DNA from: Verrucomicrobiota bacterium
GTDB taxonomy: Bacteria > Verrucomicrobiota > Verrucomicrobiia > Limisphaerales > UBA1096
DNA length: 63,926 bases
Assembly: GCA_030749225.1 (NCBI GenBank)
Contig: JASMKO010000026.1
Location: forward strand, 1-63,926
Reading direction: 5' to 3'
The notes below the pieces were generated by a model that did not search any database, had not been told where the DNA came from, and saw nothing but the letters and a program-made list of their open reading frames with translations. The position numbers were made by a program, and so were the translations under genes. This document shows positions 1 to 9,733 of the stretch, one piece after another. Position 1 is the stretch's first letter. Every line of letters begins with the position of its first letter.

Positions 1-1632
1 CATAAAGCGGTTGTTCATCACGAACAGCTTTTGCATCGCAGTCGTTGTTGCGGAGCGCTTGGCCGCATGGACGTTGGGGTCCGGGTAGTCGAACTGCATC
101 AACATGTCGTTCAGTTTCTTTCGACTGACGCGGGCGTAGACAGTTCGGCGAACGTTCTTTTTGTCGGTCAACTCGAGTGACTTTCCGCCGGTCCGCTCAA
201 GGTTATCACCCGCGGCAAGGATTGAGTCGCGCCATTGCTCGATGCTCAATCGTCGCCTGTTCATCCGCCACAGGTGAGTGTTGCCTGGGTCTATGGCCCG
301 GTTGGATTCCGATTCGTCGGAACGCTGGCGGTAGGTTGAGGAGAGAACCATCTCGCGAATCAGCCGTTTCATCGACCAGCCGTTTTCCATGAACCGAACG
401 GCGAGGTCGTCCAGCAGGGCGGGGTGGCTTGGCTTGGTGCCGAGCAGACCGAAGTTGCTCGCTGTGGTGACGAGGCCGCGGCCGAAAAACATTGACCAGA
501 CCCGATTGACGATCACGCGTGCGGTGAGGGGGTTGTCGGGCGAGACGATTGACTCGGCCAGTTCCAGCCGGCCAGTACCCTGGGTGAATGGCTTGGGCTC
601 GCCTTCCGACAGTACGCGAAGAAATCGGCGCGGCACGATTTCGCCCTTTGTCTCGGGGTTTCCCCGAAGGAACACGTGCAGGTTTTCCGGTTTCTTGTCG
701 TGCACCATGTGAATGGTGTCGATGCGTTTCTTCGCCGCCTCAGTGTCCTTCTTGATTTTGCTGCCGTCAGCCATGCGGTCGACGAGGTCGGTGCTCGCGA
801 AGACGCCGGCCAGGGCGTAGTAGTCCTTTTGTGTGAAGGCATCGTATTTGTGATCGTGGCACTGGGCGCAGGCCACGGTCAGCCCAAGCAGCGATCGCGT
901 CAGCGTATCGACCTGCTCAGCCCACTCCTCCGCCTTCACATCGAGGCGGCCACGATTGTAATATTTATGGCCAAGCCCGATGAAACCAAGCGCCGACAAA
1001 TCCCCGGCTGGGGTGTCCTTGATCAGGTCGGCTGCGAGTTGCTTGCGAATGAACTTGTCGTAAGGGACATCGTTGTTGAACGCATCGATCACCCACTCGC
1101 GATAACGATATGCGTTTGGATAAAAGAATGCAGTATTGGCGCCGACCTGATGTGCCTGATCCTCGGCGTAGCGGACGTTGTTCAGCCACATGCTTGCTAG
1201 GCGTTCGCCAAACGCGTGGCGCTGCATGAGTTCCTCAACCAGTTGCTCACAGGCATCACCGGTTTCATCGCTGAGAAACGCAGTCATCTCGGCTGGAGTG
1301 GGTGGCAGGCCGGTCAGGTCGAGATACAGCCGTCTAGCAAGTGTGCGTTTCGTGGTCTCGGGGGAGGGGATGAGTTGTTTCGAATCCAGCTTGGCCAGAA
1401 TGAAATGATCGAGCCGCTGGCTTGGCCAGGCGCTGTTTGAAACTGTGGGTATATCCGTTTTTTGCGGTGCCTGATAGGCCCACCATTTGCGGGCCTTGTC
1501 CCAGTCGATTGGAGTAGCTTTTTCACCATCGGCCGCTGCAACGCTTGGCCAAATGATAACAAGCCAGGCGGTCAACCAAGCCAAGCGGCCAAAACCAAGC
1601 GGAATTCCGGATATTTTCCAGCTAAAAACCAT
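1..1632 (-). CDS. DUF1549/DUF1553 domain protein, C-terminus cut by window edge
   Basis: The frame opens at an ATG (1630-1632) and runs off the left edge, leaving 544 codons. The first ~35 residues are hydrophobic and end in WPSVAAADG, a probable Sec signal peptide. The DUF1549 (PSCyt2) part follows directly and carries the haem-type motif CAQCHDHKYD at residues 255-264. The DUF1553 (PSD1) part follows, with RVIVNRVWSMFFGRG and SSTYRQRS. These domains are hallmarks of Planctomycetes and Verrucomicrobia; their biochemical role is not established, and a periplasmic redox or binding role is inferred from the CxxCH motif. An N-terminal PSCyt1 domain, common in longer relatives, is absent. The gene is divergent from the sulfatase at 1747. 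Confidence 0.9.
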   Translation of the reverse strand, partial: MVFSWKISGIPLGFGRLAWLTAWLVIIWPSVAAADGEKATPIDWDKARKWWAYQAPQKTDIPTVSNSAWPSQRLDHFILAKLDSKQLIPSPETTKRTLARRLYLDLTGLPPTPAEMTAFLSDETGDACEQLVEELMQRHAFGERLASMWLNNVRYAEDQAHQVGANTAFFYPNAYRYREWVIDAFNNDVPYDKFIRKQLAADLIKDTPAGDLSALGFIGLGHKYYNRGRLDVKAEEWAEQVDTLTRSLLGLTVACAQCHDHKYDAFTQKDYYALAGVFASTDLVDRMADGSKIKKDTEAAKKRIDTIHMVHDKKPENLHVFLRGNPETKGEIVPRRFLRVLSEGEPKPFTQGTGRLELAESIVSPDNPLTARVIVNRVWSMFFGRGLVTTASNFGLLGTKPSHPALLDDLAVRFMENGWSMKRLIREMVLSSTYRQRSDESESNRAIDPGNTHLWRMNRRRLSIEQWRDSILAAGDNLERTGGKSLELTDKKNVRRTVYARVSRKKLNDMLMQFDYPDPNVHAAKRSATTTAMQKLFVMNNRFM

Positions 1633-1746
1633 TCTCAAAACGTTGGCGAAGGCTATGAATCTTGCGAATTGGTTACAATACAAAAGGTCGCTGATGTTGA
1701 TGATTGACCGCCAGTACTTTTGGCCTTTCTCTTTTGGCGAATTCAT

Positions 1747-3519
1747 ATGAGGAAATTGAATCTGTTTTTGGTGTTGTTTTTATTCGTTTTGTCTGTGTCT
1801 GCAGCAAAACGGCCGAATGTGGTTTTAGTGATTACTGATGACCAGGGTTATGGCGACTTGTCGTGTCATGGTAACCCGGTCCTCAAGACGCCGCACCTAG
1901 ACAACCTGCATGCGGAGAGTGTGCGGTTGACGGATTATCATGTGGCACCGACGTGTTCGCCGACGCGGGCGGCGTTGATCACCGGGCATTGGACCAATCG
2001 TACCGGTGTTTGGCACACGATCATGGGCCGATCGATGCTGCGGCATAACGAGGTGACGATCGGAAAGATTCTGGGCGATGGCGGTTATCACACCGGCATG
2101 TTCGGCAAATGGCATCTTGGCGATAATTATCCGTACCGCCCCGAGGATCGCGGTTTTCAGGAAGTGCTGCGACATGGCGGAGGCGGGGTGGGGCAGACGC
2201 CCGACTTCTGGGACAACGCCTACTTCGGCGGCTCCTATTTTCACAACGGTAAGGCAGTGCCGGCCAAGGGCTTTTGTACTGACGTGTTTTTTGATTATGC
2301 CAAGCGGTTCATCACCAAGGTAAAGGACAGCGACAAACCGTTCTTTGTGTACCTCTGCACCAACGCGCCGCACGGGCCGATGCACGCGCCGGAGAAATAC
2401 AGCAAGCCGTACGAGAAACAGGGCATCAACATAGCTAACTTTCTCGGCATGATTGCGAATATCGACGACAACGTTGGTGCTATGCGTGCGTTTCTGAAAA
2501 AAGAAGGCCTTGCCGAGGACACCATTTTCATTTTCACCACCGACAACGGTACTTCCAGTGGCGCGAACATCCACAACAACGGCATGCGCGGTCGCAAGGG
2601 CAGCGAGTACGACGGCGGTCATCGCGTGCCCCTCTTCATCCACTGGCCTAAGGGTGGCCTCACCGGCGGGCGCGACGTGGAAACCATCACCTCCTACGTC
2701 GACGTAGTCCCCACGCTCATTGACTATTGTCAGGTGCCCGCTCCGAAAGGCGTGAAGTTTGATGGAGTGAACATTCGGCCGCTTATCGAGGGTAAGTCGA
2801 AGAACTGGCCTGACCGCATCTTGGTAACCGACAGTCAGCGCGTGCGTGATCCCATCAAGTGGCGCAAGAGTTCGGTCATGACTGACCAGTGGCGGTTGGT
2901 GAATGGCAAGGAACTTTACGACATCAATGCCGATCCCGGCCAAAAGAAGAACATAGCCGACACCAACCCGAAAGTTGTTGCGCGCCTCACCAAGTTTTAC
3001 GATGCGTGGTGGGAGGAGATCGTGCCTACTTTCGGTCAACCCACCGCCATTTATCTTGGCGCCAACGCGCCGCTCGCCAATCCTGTCACACTCACTTGCC
3101 ACGATTGGATTGCTGATGGCAGTACTCCATGGAACCAGCGCCATATCCGAAATGCCGAGAAGCGACCAAGCAACACCGGCTTCTGGGCGGTGGACGTAAA
3201 GAGTGCGGGTACCTACACCGTGGAATTGCGCCGCTGGCCCAGGGAATCGGACAGCGCCATAACTGCTGAATTAAAAGCGGGTGCGGATGTACCAGGAGTG
3301 AAGGCATTCAGGGCGCAACCGGGAAAACCTTTTGAGGCTGTCAAGGCACACTTAAAACTGGGAGGGCAGAAACTGATCCAGCCTTTGAAAGAAGGAGCCA
3401 AGGGCGCTACCTTTAAGTTAAAGCTTAAGCCCGGTCGGGATGAGTTGTGGGCCAAGTTCACAAATGCAGCCGGCACGCCAATGGGCGCATTTTACGCCTA
3501 CGTGACCCGTTTGCAGTGA
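1747..3519 (+). CDS. Secreted sulfatase (arylsulfatase family) with C-terminal extension
   Basis: This 590-residue sulfatase should hydrolyse sulfate esters of glycans outside the cytoplasm. The ATG at 1747 is chosen over an upstream TTG (1720) because a clean signal peptide begins there (MRKLNLFLVLFLFVLSVSAA). VLVITDDQGYGD provides metal-binding aspartates at ~residues 31-32, and CSPTR (Cys70) is the CxPxR motif converted to formylglycine. FGKWHLG and FTTDNGTS are further sulfatase signatures. Residues ~430-590 form an extra beta-rich domain after the catalytic part, seen in PVC arylsulfatases. It is first in a tight run of three sulfatases (27- and 30-base gaps), probably one operon. The substrate cannot be read from sequence, and no formylglycine-generating enzyme lies in the window. 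Confidence 0.95.
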   Translation: MRKLNLFLVLFLFVLSVSAAKRPNVVLVITDDQGYGDLSCHGNPVLKTPHLDNLHAESVRLTDYHVAPTCSPTRAALITGHWTNRTGVWHTIMGRSMLRHNEVTIGKILGDGGYHTGMFGKWHLGDNYPYRPEDRGFQEVLRHGGGGVGQTPDFWDNAYFGGSYFHNGKAVPAKGFCTDVFFDYAKRFITKVKDSDKPFFVYLCTNAPHGPMHAPEKYSKPYEKQGINIANFLGMIANIDDNVGAMRAFLKKEGLAEDTIFIFTTDNGTSSGANIHNNGMRGRKGSEYDGGHRVPLFIHWPKGGLTGGRDVETITSYVDVVPTLIDYCQVPAPKGVKFDGVNIRPLIEGKSKNWPDRILVTDSQRVRDPIKWRKSSVMTDQWRLVNGKELYDINADPGQKKNIADTNPKVVARLTKFYDAWWEEIVPTFGQPTAIYLGANAPLANPVTLTCHDWIADGSTPWNQRHIRNAEKRPSNTGFWAVDVKSAGTYTVELRRWPRESDSAITAELKAGADVPGVKAFRAQPGKPFEAVKAHLKLGGQKLIQPLKEGAKGATFKLKLKPGRDELWAKFTNAAGTPMGAFYAYVTRLQ

Positions 3520-3546
3520 CTGACGGATTTTTCGATAAGAACGATC

Positions 3547-5097
3547 ATGAAGTTTAGATTAGTTACGTTGCTGTGTCTTATGGCGTTTGTTGTCGTTGTG
3601 GCGGCGGATGGGAAACCGAACATCGTCATTATTTACGCGGATGATCTTGGCTATGGGGATGTCGGCTGTTACGGCGCGACGCGCGTCCGTACCCCCAACA
3701 TCAATCGATTGGCCAGGCAGGGCCGGCGGTTTACGGATGCCCACACGGCATCGGCGGTTTGCACGCCGTCACGCTACACGCTGCTGACCGGGCGTTACCC
3801 TGTTCGGCTCGGTAACTTGTGGTCGCCCGTTTTTCTCAAGACGCCGCTGGTGATCGATCCGGATCGCACAACGATTGCAGACGTGGCAAAAAGCGCGGGC
3901 TACGACACGGCGTGCATCGGCAAATGGCATCTCGGTTTTGGAACCCAATCGCCAACGGACTGGAATGGACTGCTCAAGCCCGGCCCGCTGGAGCTCGGTT
4001 TTGATTCCTATTTCGGCCTGCCGGTGGTGAACAGTCATCCGCCGTTTGTTTATGTCGAAAACCACCGGGTCGTCGGCCTTGATAAAGCGGATCCGTTTGT
4101 CTACGGCAAAACAGCGGAGACCCGTGCGTTCGACGAGAAATTTAAAACCGACGCCATTGGCGGCGCAAAAAAAGCGCACAAGATGTTCGACGACGAACAA
4201 GTGGGCACCACATTCGCCGGCAGGGTGACCGACTGGATTCGAGCCAAGGTGAAGTCCAGCAACCCGTTTTTCCTCTATTTCGCGACGAGCAATATTCACC
4301 ATCCATTCACACCGGCCAAACGCTTCCGAGGCACGAGCCAAGCGGGACGGTACGGCGATTTTATTCATGAGTTGGACTGGATCGTTGGCGAGGTGATGGA
4401 CACGTTGAGCGAAGCCAAGGTTGCCGACAACACGCTGTTGATATTTACCAGCGACAATGGCGGAATGCTCAACCGCGGCGGACAGGAGGCATGGCGCAGC
4501 GGCCACCGGCTGAATGGCGATCTGCTCGGCTTCAAGTTCGACGCATGGGAGGGTGGTCACCGTGTGCCGTTCATCGCCCGTTGGCCCGGGAAGATAGAGG
4601 CCGGCAGCGTGTCGGGTTCATTGGTCAGCAACGTTGATCTGTTTGCCACCGTGGCGGCGATCACCGGGCACAAGCTTGGTCAAGCGGAGGGAGAGGACAG
4701 CTTCAACATCCTGCCTGCATTGATCGGCAAACTGGATGCCAAGGTGCGCGATTCCCTGTTAATTGCGCCTCTCCGGAGAACCCATTTATCGCTGAGAAAG
4801 AGTGACTGGATCTACATTGGTGCTAGAGGACACGGCGGATTTGGTGCAAAAAAAATCGGCGAACACGCATTCGGCGGTCCCGATGCCCATCCGTTCACCG
4901 GTCATATCAACAGCGACATCGAGAATGGCAAAATCAAGCCAGATGCGCCCGGGGCACAGCTCTACAACTTGGCCAAAGACCCTTATCAAAAACAGAACGT
5001 TATCCTGAATTACCCAAAAATCGCGGAGCAGATGAAGGCAGAAATGCAACACATCCGCACAAACCCAACCGCTCCCCACATCACCCTTGGCCTTTAG
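3547..5097 (+). CDS. Secreted sulfatase
   Basis: The 516-residue product has a signal peptide (MKFRLVTLLCLMAFVVVVAA), then NIVIIYADDLGYGDVGCYG with the metal-binding aspartates, and CTPSR with Cys72 as the formylglycine precursor. GKWHLGFG and FTSDNGG are also present. Length and architecture match a typical arylsulfatase without the C-terminal extension of its upstream neighbour. The ATG at 3547 lies 27 bases after that gene. The protein is only moderately similar to its neighbours by eye, so the three sulfatases probably have different substrates rather than being recent duplicates. Confidence 0.95.
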   Translation: MKFRLVTLLCLMAFVVVVAADGKPNIVIIYADDLGYGDVGCYGATRVRTPNINRLARQGRRFTDAHTASAVCTPSRYTLLTGRYPVRLGNLWSPVFLKTPLVIDPDRTTIADVAKSAGYDTACIGKWHLGFGTQSPTDWNGLLKPGPLELGFDSYFGLPVVNSHPPFVYVENHRVVGLDKADPFVYGKTAETRAFDEKFKTDAIGGAKKAHKMFDDEQVGTTFAGRVTDWIRAKVKSSNPFFLYFATSNIHHPFTPAKRFRGTSQAGRYGDFIHELDWIVGEVMDTLSEAKVADNTLLIFTSDNGGMLNRGGQEAWRSGHRLNGDLLGFKFDAWEGGHRVPFIARWPGKIEAGSVSGSLVSNVDLFATVAAITGHKLGQAEGEDSFNILPALIGKLDAKVRDSLLIAPLRRTHLSLRKSDWIYIGARGHGGFGAKKIGEHAFGGPDAHPFTGHINSDIENGKIKPDAPGAQLYNLAKDPYQKQNVILNYPKIAEQMKAEMQHIRTNPTAPHITLGL

Positions 5098-5127
5098 CGG
5101 ATTGTTTCTCAAAGTCACCCAAGTTTC

Positions 5128-6558
5128 GTGAAGCTATTCATAACAATCTTTTTTGGCAGCTTTCTTCACCTGTTTGCGCAGGCCGCGCAGTCGAACATCG
5201 TGCTCGTGTTCATTGATGACATGGGCTGGGGGGATTTTTCATGCTTCGGAAACCAGGCAGCACAAACGCCCCACATCGATCGTTTGGCCAAGGAGGGAAT
5301 TCGATTTGAGCAATTTTATGTGAATTCGCCGATCTGCTCACCCTCACGCACAGCGATCTCCACCGGTCATTATCCCCAGCGCTGGCGCATCACCTCTTAT
5401 CTGGCGCATCGCGACATGAACATACGGCGTGGCATGGCGCAGTGGTTGGATCCCAAGGCACCGATGCTTGCACGTTCACTGCAGGAGGCGGGGTATGCCA
5501 CCGGTCATTTCGGGAAATGGCATATGGGTGGGCAGCGCAATGTCGACGATGCCCCACCAATCACCGCTTACGGGTTTGATGCCTCTTTGACCAATTTTGA
5601 GGGTATGGGGCCGAAGCTACTGCCCCTGACCCTCAAGCCCGGGCAGGATCCGGCCAAACCAGGTCGTATCTGGGCTGATGCCGAGCGGCTTGGCCAAGGG
5701 GTGCGCTGGATGCAACGCTCGGAGATCACCCGTGGTTTCGTTGATGAGGCCATTCCTTTCATCGATCGCGCCGTGAAGGGTGGAAAGCCGTTCTACATCA
5801 ACCTTTGGCCGGACGATGTGCACAGCCCGTTCTGGCCGCCGGTGGCCAAGTGGGGCAACAACAAGCGCGATTTGTACCTATCCGTCCTGGAGACGATGGA
5901 CGAGCAGTTGGGAAAACTGTTCAGCCACATTCGTGACAACGAATCGCTGCGTGACAACACGCTGGTTTTGGTGTGCTCTGACAACGGCCCGGAACTTGAT
6001 GCCGGCGTGGCCGGGCCCTTTCGAGGTTATAAAACTCACCTGTACGAGGGCGGCATCCGCTCGTCGCTGGTTGCCTGGGGACCGGGCTTGGTGAAGGCGA
6101 AAAACAGGGTGAACCGTAAGTCGGTTTTCTCTGCGATTGACCTTGTGCCGACGCTGTTGGACATCACCGGCACACCGCGCACCAAGGGTGCGAAGTATGA
6201 TGGTGAGTCGGTTCCTGAAGTATTGCTCGGGAAGGACGACGCGTCCCGCAAGTCGCCGATATTTTTTCGACGCCCACCTGATCGCGATGCCTTTTACGGG
6301 GACAACAACCTGCCCGACCTCGCTGTGCGGGATGGCAAATGGAAGTTCCTCTGCGAGTTCGACGGCTCAGAACCTGAGTTGTACGACATGACCGATGATC
6401 GTGGCGAAAAAACCAATGTTGCAGACAGTCACCTCAAGCTAGTGACCCGTTTCACGAAGGCATGCATTGTCTGGCACAACTCCCTTCCCCCGGACAACGG
6501 CCCCAATCTGGTAGGCAATTTTCGGCGTAACCCGCCGAAAAAACTGAAAAAGAATTGA
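5128..6558 (+). CDS. Secreted sulfatase
   Basis: This 476-residue protein starts at a GTG (5128) 30 bases after the previous stop. The leader MKLFITIFFGSFLHLFAQAA is a plausible signal peptide. NIVLVFIDDMGWGDFSCFG carries the metal-site aspartates, CSPSR (Cys70) is the formylglycine site, and FGKWHMGG and CSDNGPE are conserved sulfatase motifs. It is third in the sulfatase run and is followed after 22 bases by a dehydrogenase gene, so the four may be co-transcribed. Two TTGGCCAAG copies lie in the gene (5284 and 5690), encoding RLAKEG and RLGQG. The C-terminus is lysine-rich. Confidence 0.95.
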   Translation: MKLFITIFFGSFLHLFAQAAQSNIVLVFIDDMGWGDFSCFGNQAAQTPHIDRLAKEGIRFEQFYVNSPICSPSRTAISTGHYPQRWRITSYLAHRDMNIRRGMAQWLDPKAPMLARSLQEAGYATGHFGKWHMGGQRNVDDAPPITAYGFDASLTNFEGMGPKLLPLTLKPGQDPAKPGRIWADAERLGQGVRWMQRSEITRGFVDEAIPFIDRAVKGGKPFYINLWPDDVHSPFWPPVAKWGNNKRDLYLSVLETMDEQLGKLFSHIRDNESLRDNTLVLVCSDNGPELDAGVAGPFRGYKTHLYEGGIRSSLVAWGPGLVKAKNRVNRKSVFSAIDLVPTLLDITGTPRTKGAKYDGESVPEVLLGKDDASRKSPIFFRRPPDRDAFYGDNNLPDLAVRDGKWKFLCEFDGSEPELYDMTDDRGEKTNVADSHLKLVTRFTKACIVWHNSLPPDNGPNLVGNFRRNPPKKLKKN

Positions 6559-6580
6559 GGGTTGAGGTAGTCGGATTGAG

Positions 6581-7651
6581 ATGAGCAAAAAACGAATCGC
6601 GGTTATTCGCGGGGACGGTATCGGGGGTGAGGTCATTGAGGAGGGGTTGAAGGTGCTGTGTGCGGTGGGTGACCGCGCGAGGCTCGGCTTTGAGTTTACC
6701 GAATTTCCATGGGGATCGGAATACTATTTTGAGCATGGCGCGATGATGCCGGCCTCCGCGCTGGAAACCTTGGCTGGATTCGATGCAATCTATCTCGGGG
6801 CAGTAGGGCATCCGGAGATTCACGACCACGTCACCCTGAACGAACTACTGCTGCCAATCCGGCGTCGGTTTGACCAGTATGTCTGCCTGCGGCCCAACAC
6901 GCTTTTTCCCGGGATGGATTCTCCACTCAAGAATGCAGCGCCATGGGATGTCGACATCACGATTGTGCGCGAGAATACCGAGGGTGAATACGCTGATGTC
7001 GGTGGCATTCAGTTCAAAAACCAGCCCAACGAGATGGGAGTGCAGACCGGCGTGTTTACGCGCCGCGGTTGTGAGCGCGTGATTCGTTACGCCTTCGAAC
7101 TCGCTCGTAAGCGAGGCAGTCAAAAGCCGGTTGCATCCATCACCAAGTCCAACGCGCAGGGCTATGGCATGGTGGTATGGGATCAGGCGTTCGAACGCGT
7201 GGCGGCCGATTACCCGGAGTTGTTGAACAGGTCACTGCTTGTCGATGCAGCCGCAATGGAGTTCGTGCGACGCCCTGAGGCGTTTGACGTGGTGGTGGGG
7301 AGCAACCTGTTCGGCGACATCCTCTCCGACTTGGCGGCGATCATTACGGGCAGCATCGGCTTGGCAGCCAGCGGTAATATCAACCCGGAGGGCGAGTACC
7401 CGTCGATGTTCGAGCCGGTGCATGGCAGCGCTCCGAGCATCGCGGGCAGGGGTGCGGCCAACCCGTTGGCTGCGATCTTGTCGGCTGCGATGATGCTGGA
7501 ACATCTTGGCCAAGTTGCCGAGGCGGAGGCGATCCAGAAGGCGGTACTGTTGGTTATTGAGAGGAGAGAAATGCTGCCATCCGACATCGGCGGCACCGCA
7601 AATACACACCAGGTTGGCGACGCCGTGTTATCCGCCCTAGAATCGGTGTGA
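6581..7651 (+). CDS. Isocitrate/isopropylmalate dehydrogenase family, D-malate or tartrate type
   Basis: The 356-residue protein is a member of the NAD-dependent beta-hydroxyacid oxidative decarboxylase family. RIAVIRGDGIGGEV is the N-terminal signature, and IVRENTEGEYADVGG resembles the tartrate dehydrogenase/D-malate dehydrogenase branch (TtuC/DmlA) more than LeuB. SNLFGDILSDLAA is the C-terminal signature with the metal-ligand aspartates, and EPVHGSAP contacts the cofactor. No leader is present, so it is cytoplasmic. Its position behind three sulfatases is unexplained by a known pathway; the exact hydroxyacid substrate is open. A GC-rich hairpin follows the stop codon. Confidence 0.88.
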   Translation: MSKKRIAVIRGDGIGGEVIEEGLKVLCAVGDRARLGFEFTEFPWGSEYYFEHGAMMPASALETLAGFDAIYLGAVGHPEIHDHVTLNELLLPIRRRFDQYVCLRPNTLFPGMDSPLKNAAPWDVDITIVRENTEGEYADVGGIQFKNQPNEMGVQTGVFTRRGCERVIRYAFELARKRGSQKPVASITKSNAQGYGMVVWDQAFERVAADYPELLNRSLLVDAAAMEFVRRPEAFDVVVGSNLFGDILSDLAAIITGSIGLAASGNINPEGEYPSMFEPVHGSAPSIAGRGAANPLAAILSAAMMLEHLGQVAEAEAIQKAVLLVIERREMLPSDIGGTANTHQVGDAVLSALESV

Positions 7652-7658
7652 CGTTCGC

Positions 7659-7684
7659 CGCTGGGCCAAGCGTTTGGCTCAGCG
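7659..7684. other. Hairpin after the dehydrogenase gene, built from a palindrome variant
   Basis: CGCTGGGCCAA (7659-7669) pairs with TTGGCTCAGCG (7674-7684), giving eleven pairs including one G-T, around a GCGT loop. It begins eight bases after the stop. There is no T-tract on the plus side, so factor-independent termination is doubtful. The arms resemble the dispersed CGCTTGGCCAAGCG element. Confidence 0.5.
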
Positions 7685-7725
7685 GGGGCGTTGACGGCGA
7701 AGAGGGGTGGCTCTAGGCTTCGCGC

Positions 7726-8487
7726 ATGACCGTGCGTTTATCGTATCGTTTCCTCTTCATCGCGGCATTTGGTCTTTTTGTCTCGTCTGTTCAGGCGGAG
7801 AATATACCAAAATCGATCCGTGCACTGCTCGTCACGGGCGGTTGTTGTCACAATTACAAGTACCAATCCAAGGCGCTTATCGCGGGCGTGGCCAAGGAGG
7901 CCAAGGTGGATTGGAAGGTGGTCAACGAGGGCGGCACCGGTACGCGGGCGCAGATTGCGCTGTATGATGATCCCAACTGGGCCAAGGCATACGATGTCGT
8001 GGTGCATAACGAGTGTTTTGCGAACACGGCGGACGAGGCGTATATCCACAAGATCACCAAGGTCCACAAGGCCGGGGTGCCATCGGTGGTGATTCACTGC
8101 GCAATGCATACATACCGCGCCGCGAAGATCGATGAGTGGCGGAAGTTTCTCGGAGTGACGAGCCGTCGGCACGATCACCAGAGCCGTTACCCGGTGAAGA
8201 AGGTCGCTCCAAAGCATCCGATCCTGAAAGGTATTCCGGACAACTGGGTGACACCGAAGGATGAGTTGTACATCATCGACAAGATTTGGCCCTCAGCCAA
8301 GGCGCTGGCGGCGTCCAAGAGCGAGCGCGATGGCAAAAACCATGCTGTGGCATGGACGAACCAGTACGGCAAGGCGAAGGTGTTCGGGACCACCTACGGC
8401 CACTCCGACGCGACCTTTGACGATCCGGTTTTCCAGAAGATGGTTGCCCGGGGTCTTCTCTGGGTCACCGGGAAACTGAAGGATTAA
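7726..8487 (+). CDS. ThuA-family secreted protein
   Basis: The 253-residue protein has a signal peptide ending near SSVQAEN and a class-I glutamine-amidotransferase-like fold. ALLVTGGCCHNY at residues ~33-44 is the ThuA GG..H signature, and VVIHCAMHTYR follows in the middle. ThuA proteins are linked to trehalose and other disaccharide utilisation through 3-keto sugars, and in PVC bacteria they are often exported and found near Gfo/Idh/MocA and DUF1080 genes, both common in this window. Function here is inferred. The gene is convergent with the enolase-superfamily gene, with six bases between stops. Confidence 0.88.
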   Translation: MTVRLSYRFLFIAAFGLFVSSVQAENIPKSIRALLVTGGCCHNYKYQSKALIAGVAKEAKVDWKVVNEGGTGTRAQIALYDDPNWAKAYDVVVHNECFANTADEAYIHKITKVHKAGVPSVVIHCAMHTYRAAKIDEWRKFLGVTSRRHDHQSRYPVKKVAPKHPILKGIPDNWVTPKDELYIIDKIWPSAKALAASKSERDGKNHAVAWTNQYGKAKVFGTTYGHSDATFDDPVFQKMVARGLLWVTGKLKD

Positions 8488-8493
8488 TCTTCG

Positions 8494-9597
8494 TTATTCA
8501 GCAACAAATACTGCGTCTCCCAGGGCTTGCATCTTTGGGGTGATGCCGAGGCCGGGTGCAGTGGATGCGGCTAATTTTCCGTCATCTCGTTGTGGCGCAC
8601 CATCAGCGATGGAGACGGTCACGTAACTATTGAAGTCGGTGGACGAAAAAAGCAGCTCGGTCGGTGTGCTGTGGGCCAGGTGCGAAATGGCTGCGGTGAT
8701 GATGTCGCCGCCCCAGCTGTCTTCGATGGTCATCGCAATGCCCAGTGAAACGCAAAGGTCGCGCGCTTGTCGTGCCTTGGTGAGCCCACCGAACTTGCTG
8801 ATCTTGATGTTCACGACGTCCATTGCCTGCATGCTGTTGGCACGGAGCAGAATCGGCAGTCCGTCGATGTTCTCGTCAAGCACGAACGGATGGTCGGTCA
8901 GCTTACGGATCGAGTAGCATTCCTCGAAGGTCTCGCACGGTTGTTCGATGTACACATCGACATCCTTGACGGCGCGGACGACGCGCGCAGCTTGGTGCAT
9001 CAGCCAGCCGGTGTTGGCGTCGGCCACGAGCACGTCGCCGCGTTGCAGTTCAGCCGAGACGGCACGGATGCGTTCGATATCAGTCTCCGGATCGCCGCCG
9101 ACCTTGAGCTGGAATTTGCGATAACCCTCGGTGCGGTAACCGGCGACTTTGCCGGCCATCGCCTCTGGGGCTTCCTGTGAGATGGCGCGGTACAGCAGGA
9201 AGTCGTCGCCATAGCGGCCGCCGAGCAGGTTGCAAACCGGTTGCACGGTCGCTTGGCCAAGGATATCCCAGCAGGCCATGTCGATGGCCGACTTGACGTA
9301 GGGATGGCCCTTGAGCGTGGCGTCCATGTAGTGGTTGAGCTTCGCCAATTGTGTTGGGTCCTCGCCGATCAGTGCTGGGGCAAGGACTTGGATGCCGGCA
9401 CGGGAGCCCTCCGCATAGGCTGGCAAGTAGAGCGGGCCAAGCGGGCAGACCTCACCGTGGCCGGTGATGCCCTCGTCGGTCTCGATCCGCACGACCGTGC
9501 TGTCGAACACCTGCACGGATTTGCCGCCGGACCAGTTGTAGCTGCCCTCGTGAAGCGGTAGGTCAACCTGATAAACGCCGATTTTGCTGATCTTCAT
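8494..9597 (-). CDS. Mandelate racemase/muconate lactonizing enzyme family, hydroxyproline-epimerase-like
   Basis: This 367-residue cytoplasmic protein has the capping domain followed by the enolase-superfamily barrel. KFQLKVGG places a catalytic-type lysine at residue 165. Metal ligands are Asp193 (DANTG), Glu219 (EQPC) and Asp241 (DEN). NIKISK supplies a second lysine at 265, and EDSWGGD follows. The two opposed lysines and SWGGDI resemble 4-hydroxyproline-betaine 2-epimerase and cis-3-hydroxyproline dehydratase relatives, but substrate assignment from sequence is unsafe. It is transcribed divergently from the SLC13 transporter, which might import the same acid. Confidence 0.88.
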   Translation of the reverse strand: MKISKIGVYQVDLPLHEGSYNWSGGKSVQVFDSTVVRIETDEGITGHGEVCPLGPLYLPAYAEGSRAGIQVLAPALIGEDPTQLAKLNHYMDATLKGHPYVKSAIDMACWDILGQATVQPVCNLLGGRYGDDFLLYRAISQEAPEAMAGKVAGYRTEGYRKFQLKVGGDPETDIERIRAVSAELQRGDVLVADANTGWLMHQAARVVRAVKDVDVYIEQPCETFEECYSIRKLTDHPFVLDENIDGLPILLRANSMQAMDVVNIKISKFGGLTKARQARDLCVSLGIAMTIEDSWGGDIITAAISHLAHSTPTELLFSSTDFNSYVTVSIADGAPQRDDGKLAASTAPGLGITPKMQALGDAVFVAE

Positions 9598-9733
9598 GAA
9601 CGCGGACGCGGATGGTTGGGGTTTGTGCAGGCGAAATCAACCCGGAATGCATTTGGCCAAGCGGCGACAAAAACATTGCCCGAACCGATGCTTTGCTCTA
9701 GCGAAACGGGCGACCGGAGAGGAACCGGGGGGA

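Noticed and set aside
1897-3144. 415-codon open frame on the minus strand inside the first sulfatase gene
   Set aside because: It lies antisense to a complete sulfatase with all catalytic motifs and shows no recognisable domain; it is a by-product of GC-rich codon usage.
9584-9733. Upstream TTG start for the SLC13 transporter
   Set aside because: It would add 50 arginine/cysteine-rich residues and overlap the start of the divergent gene; the ATG at 9734 follows a purine-rich site.
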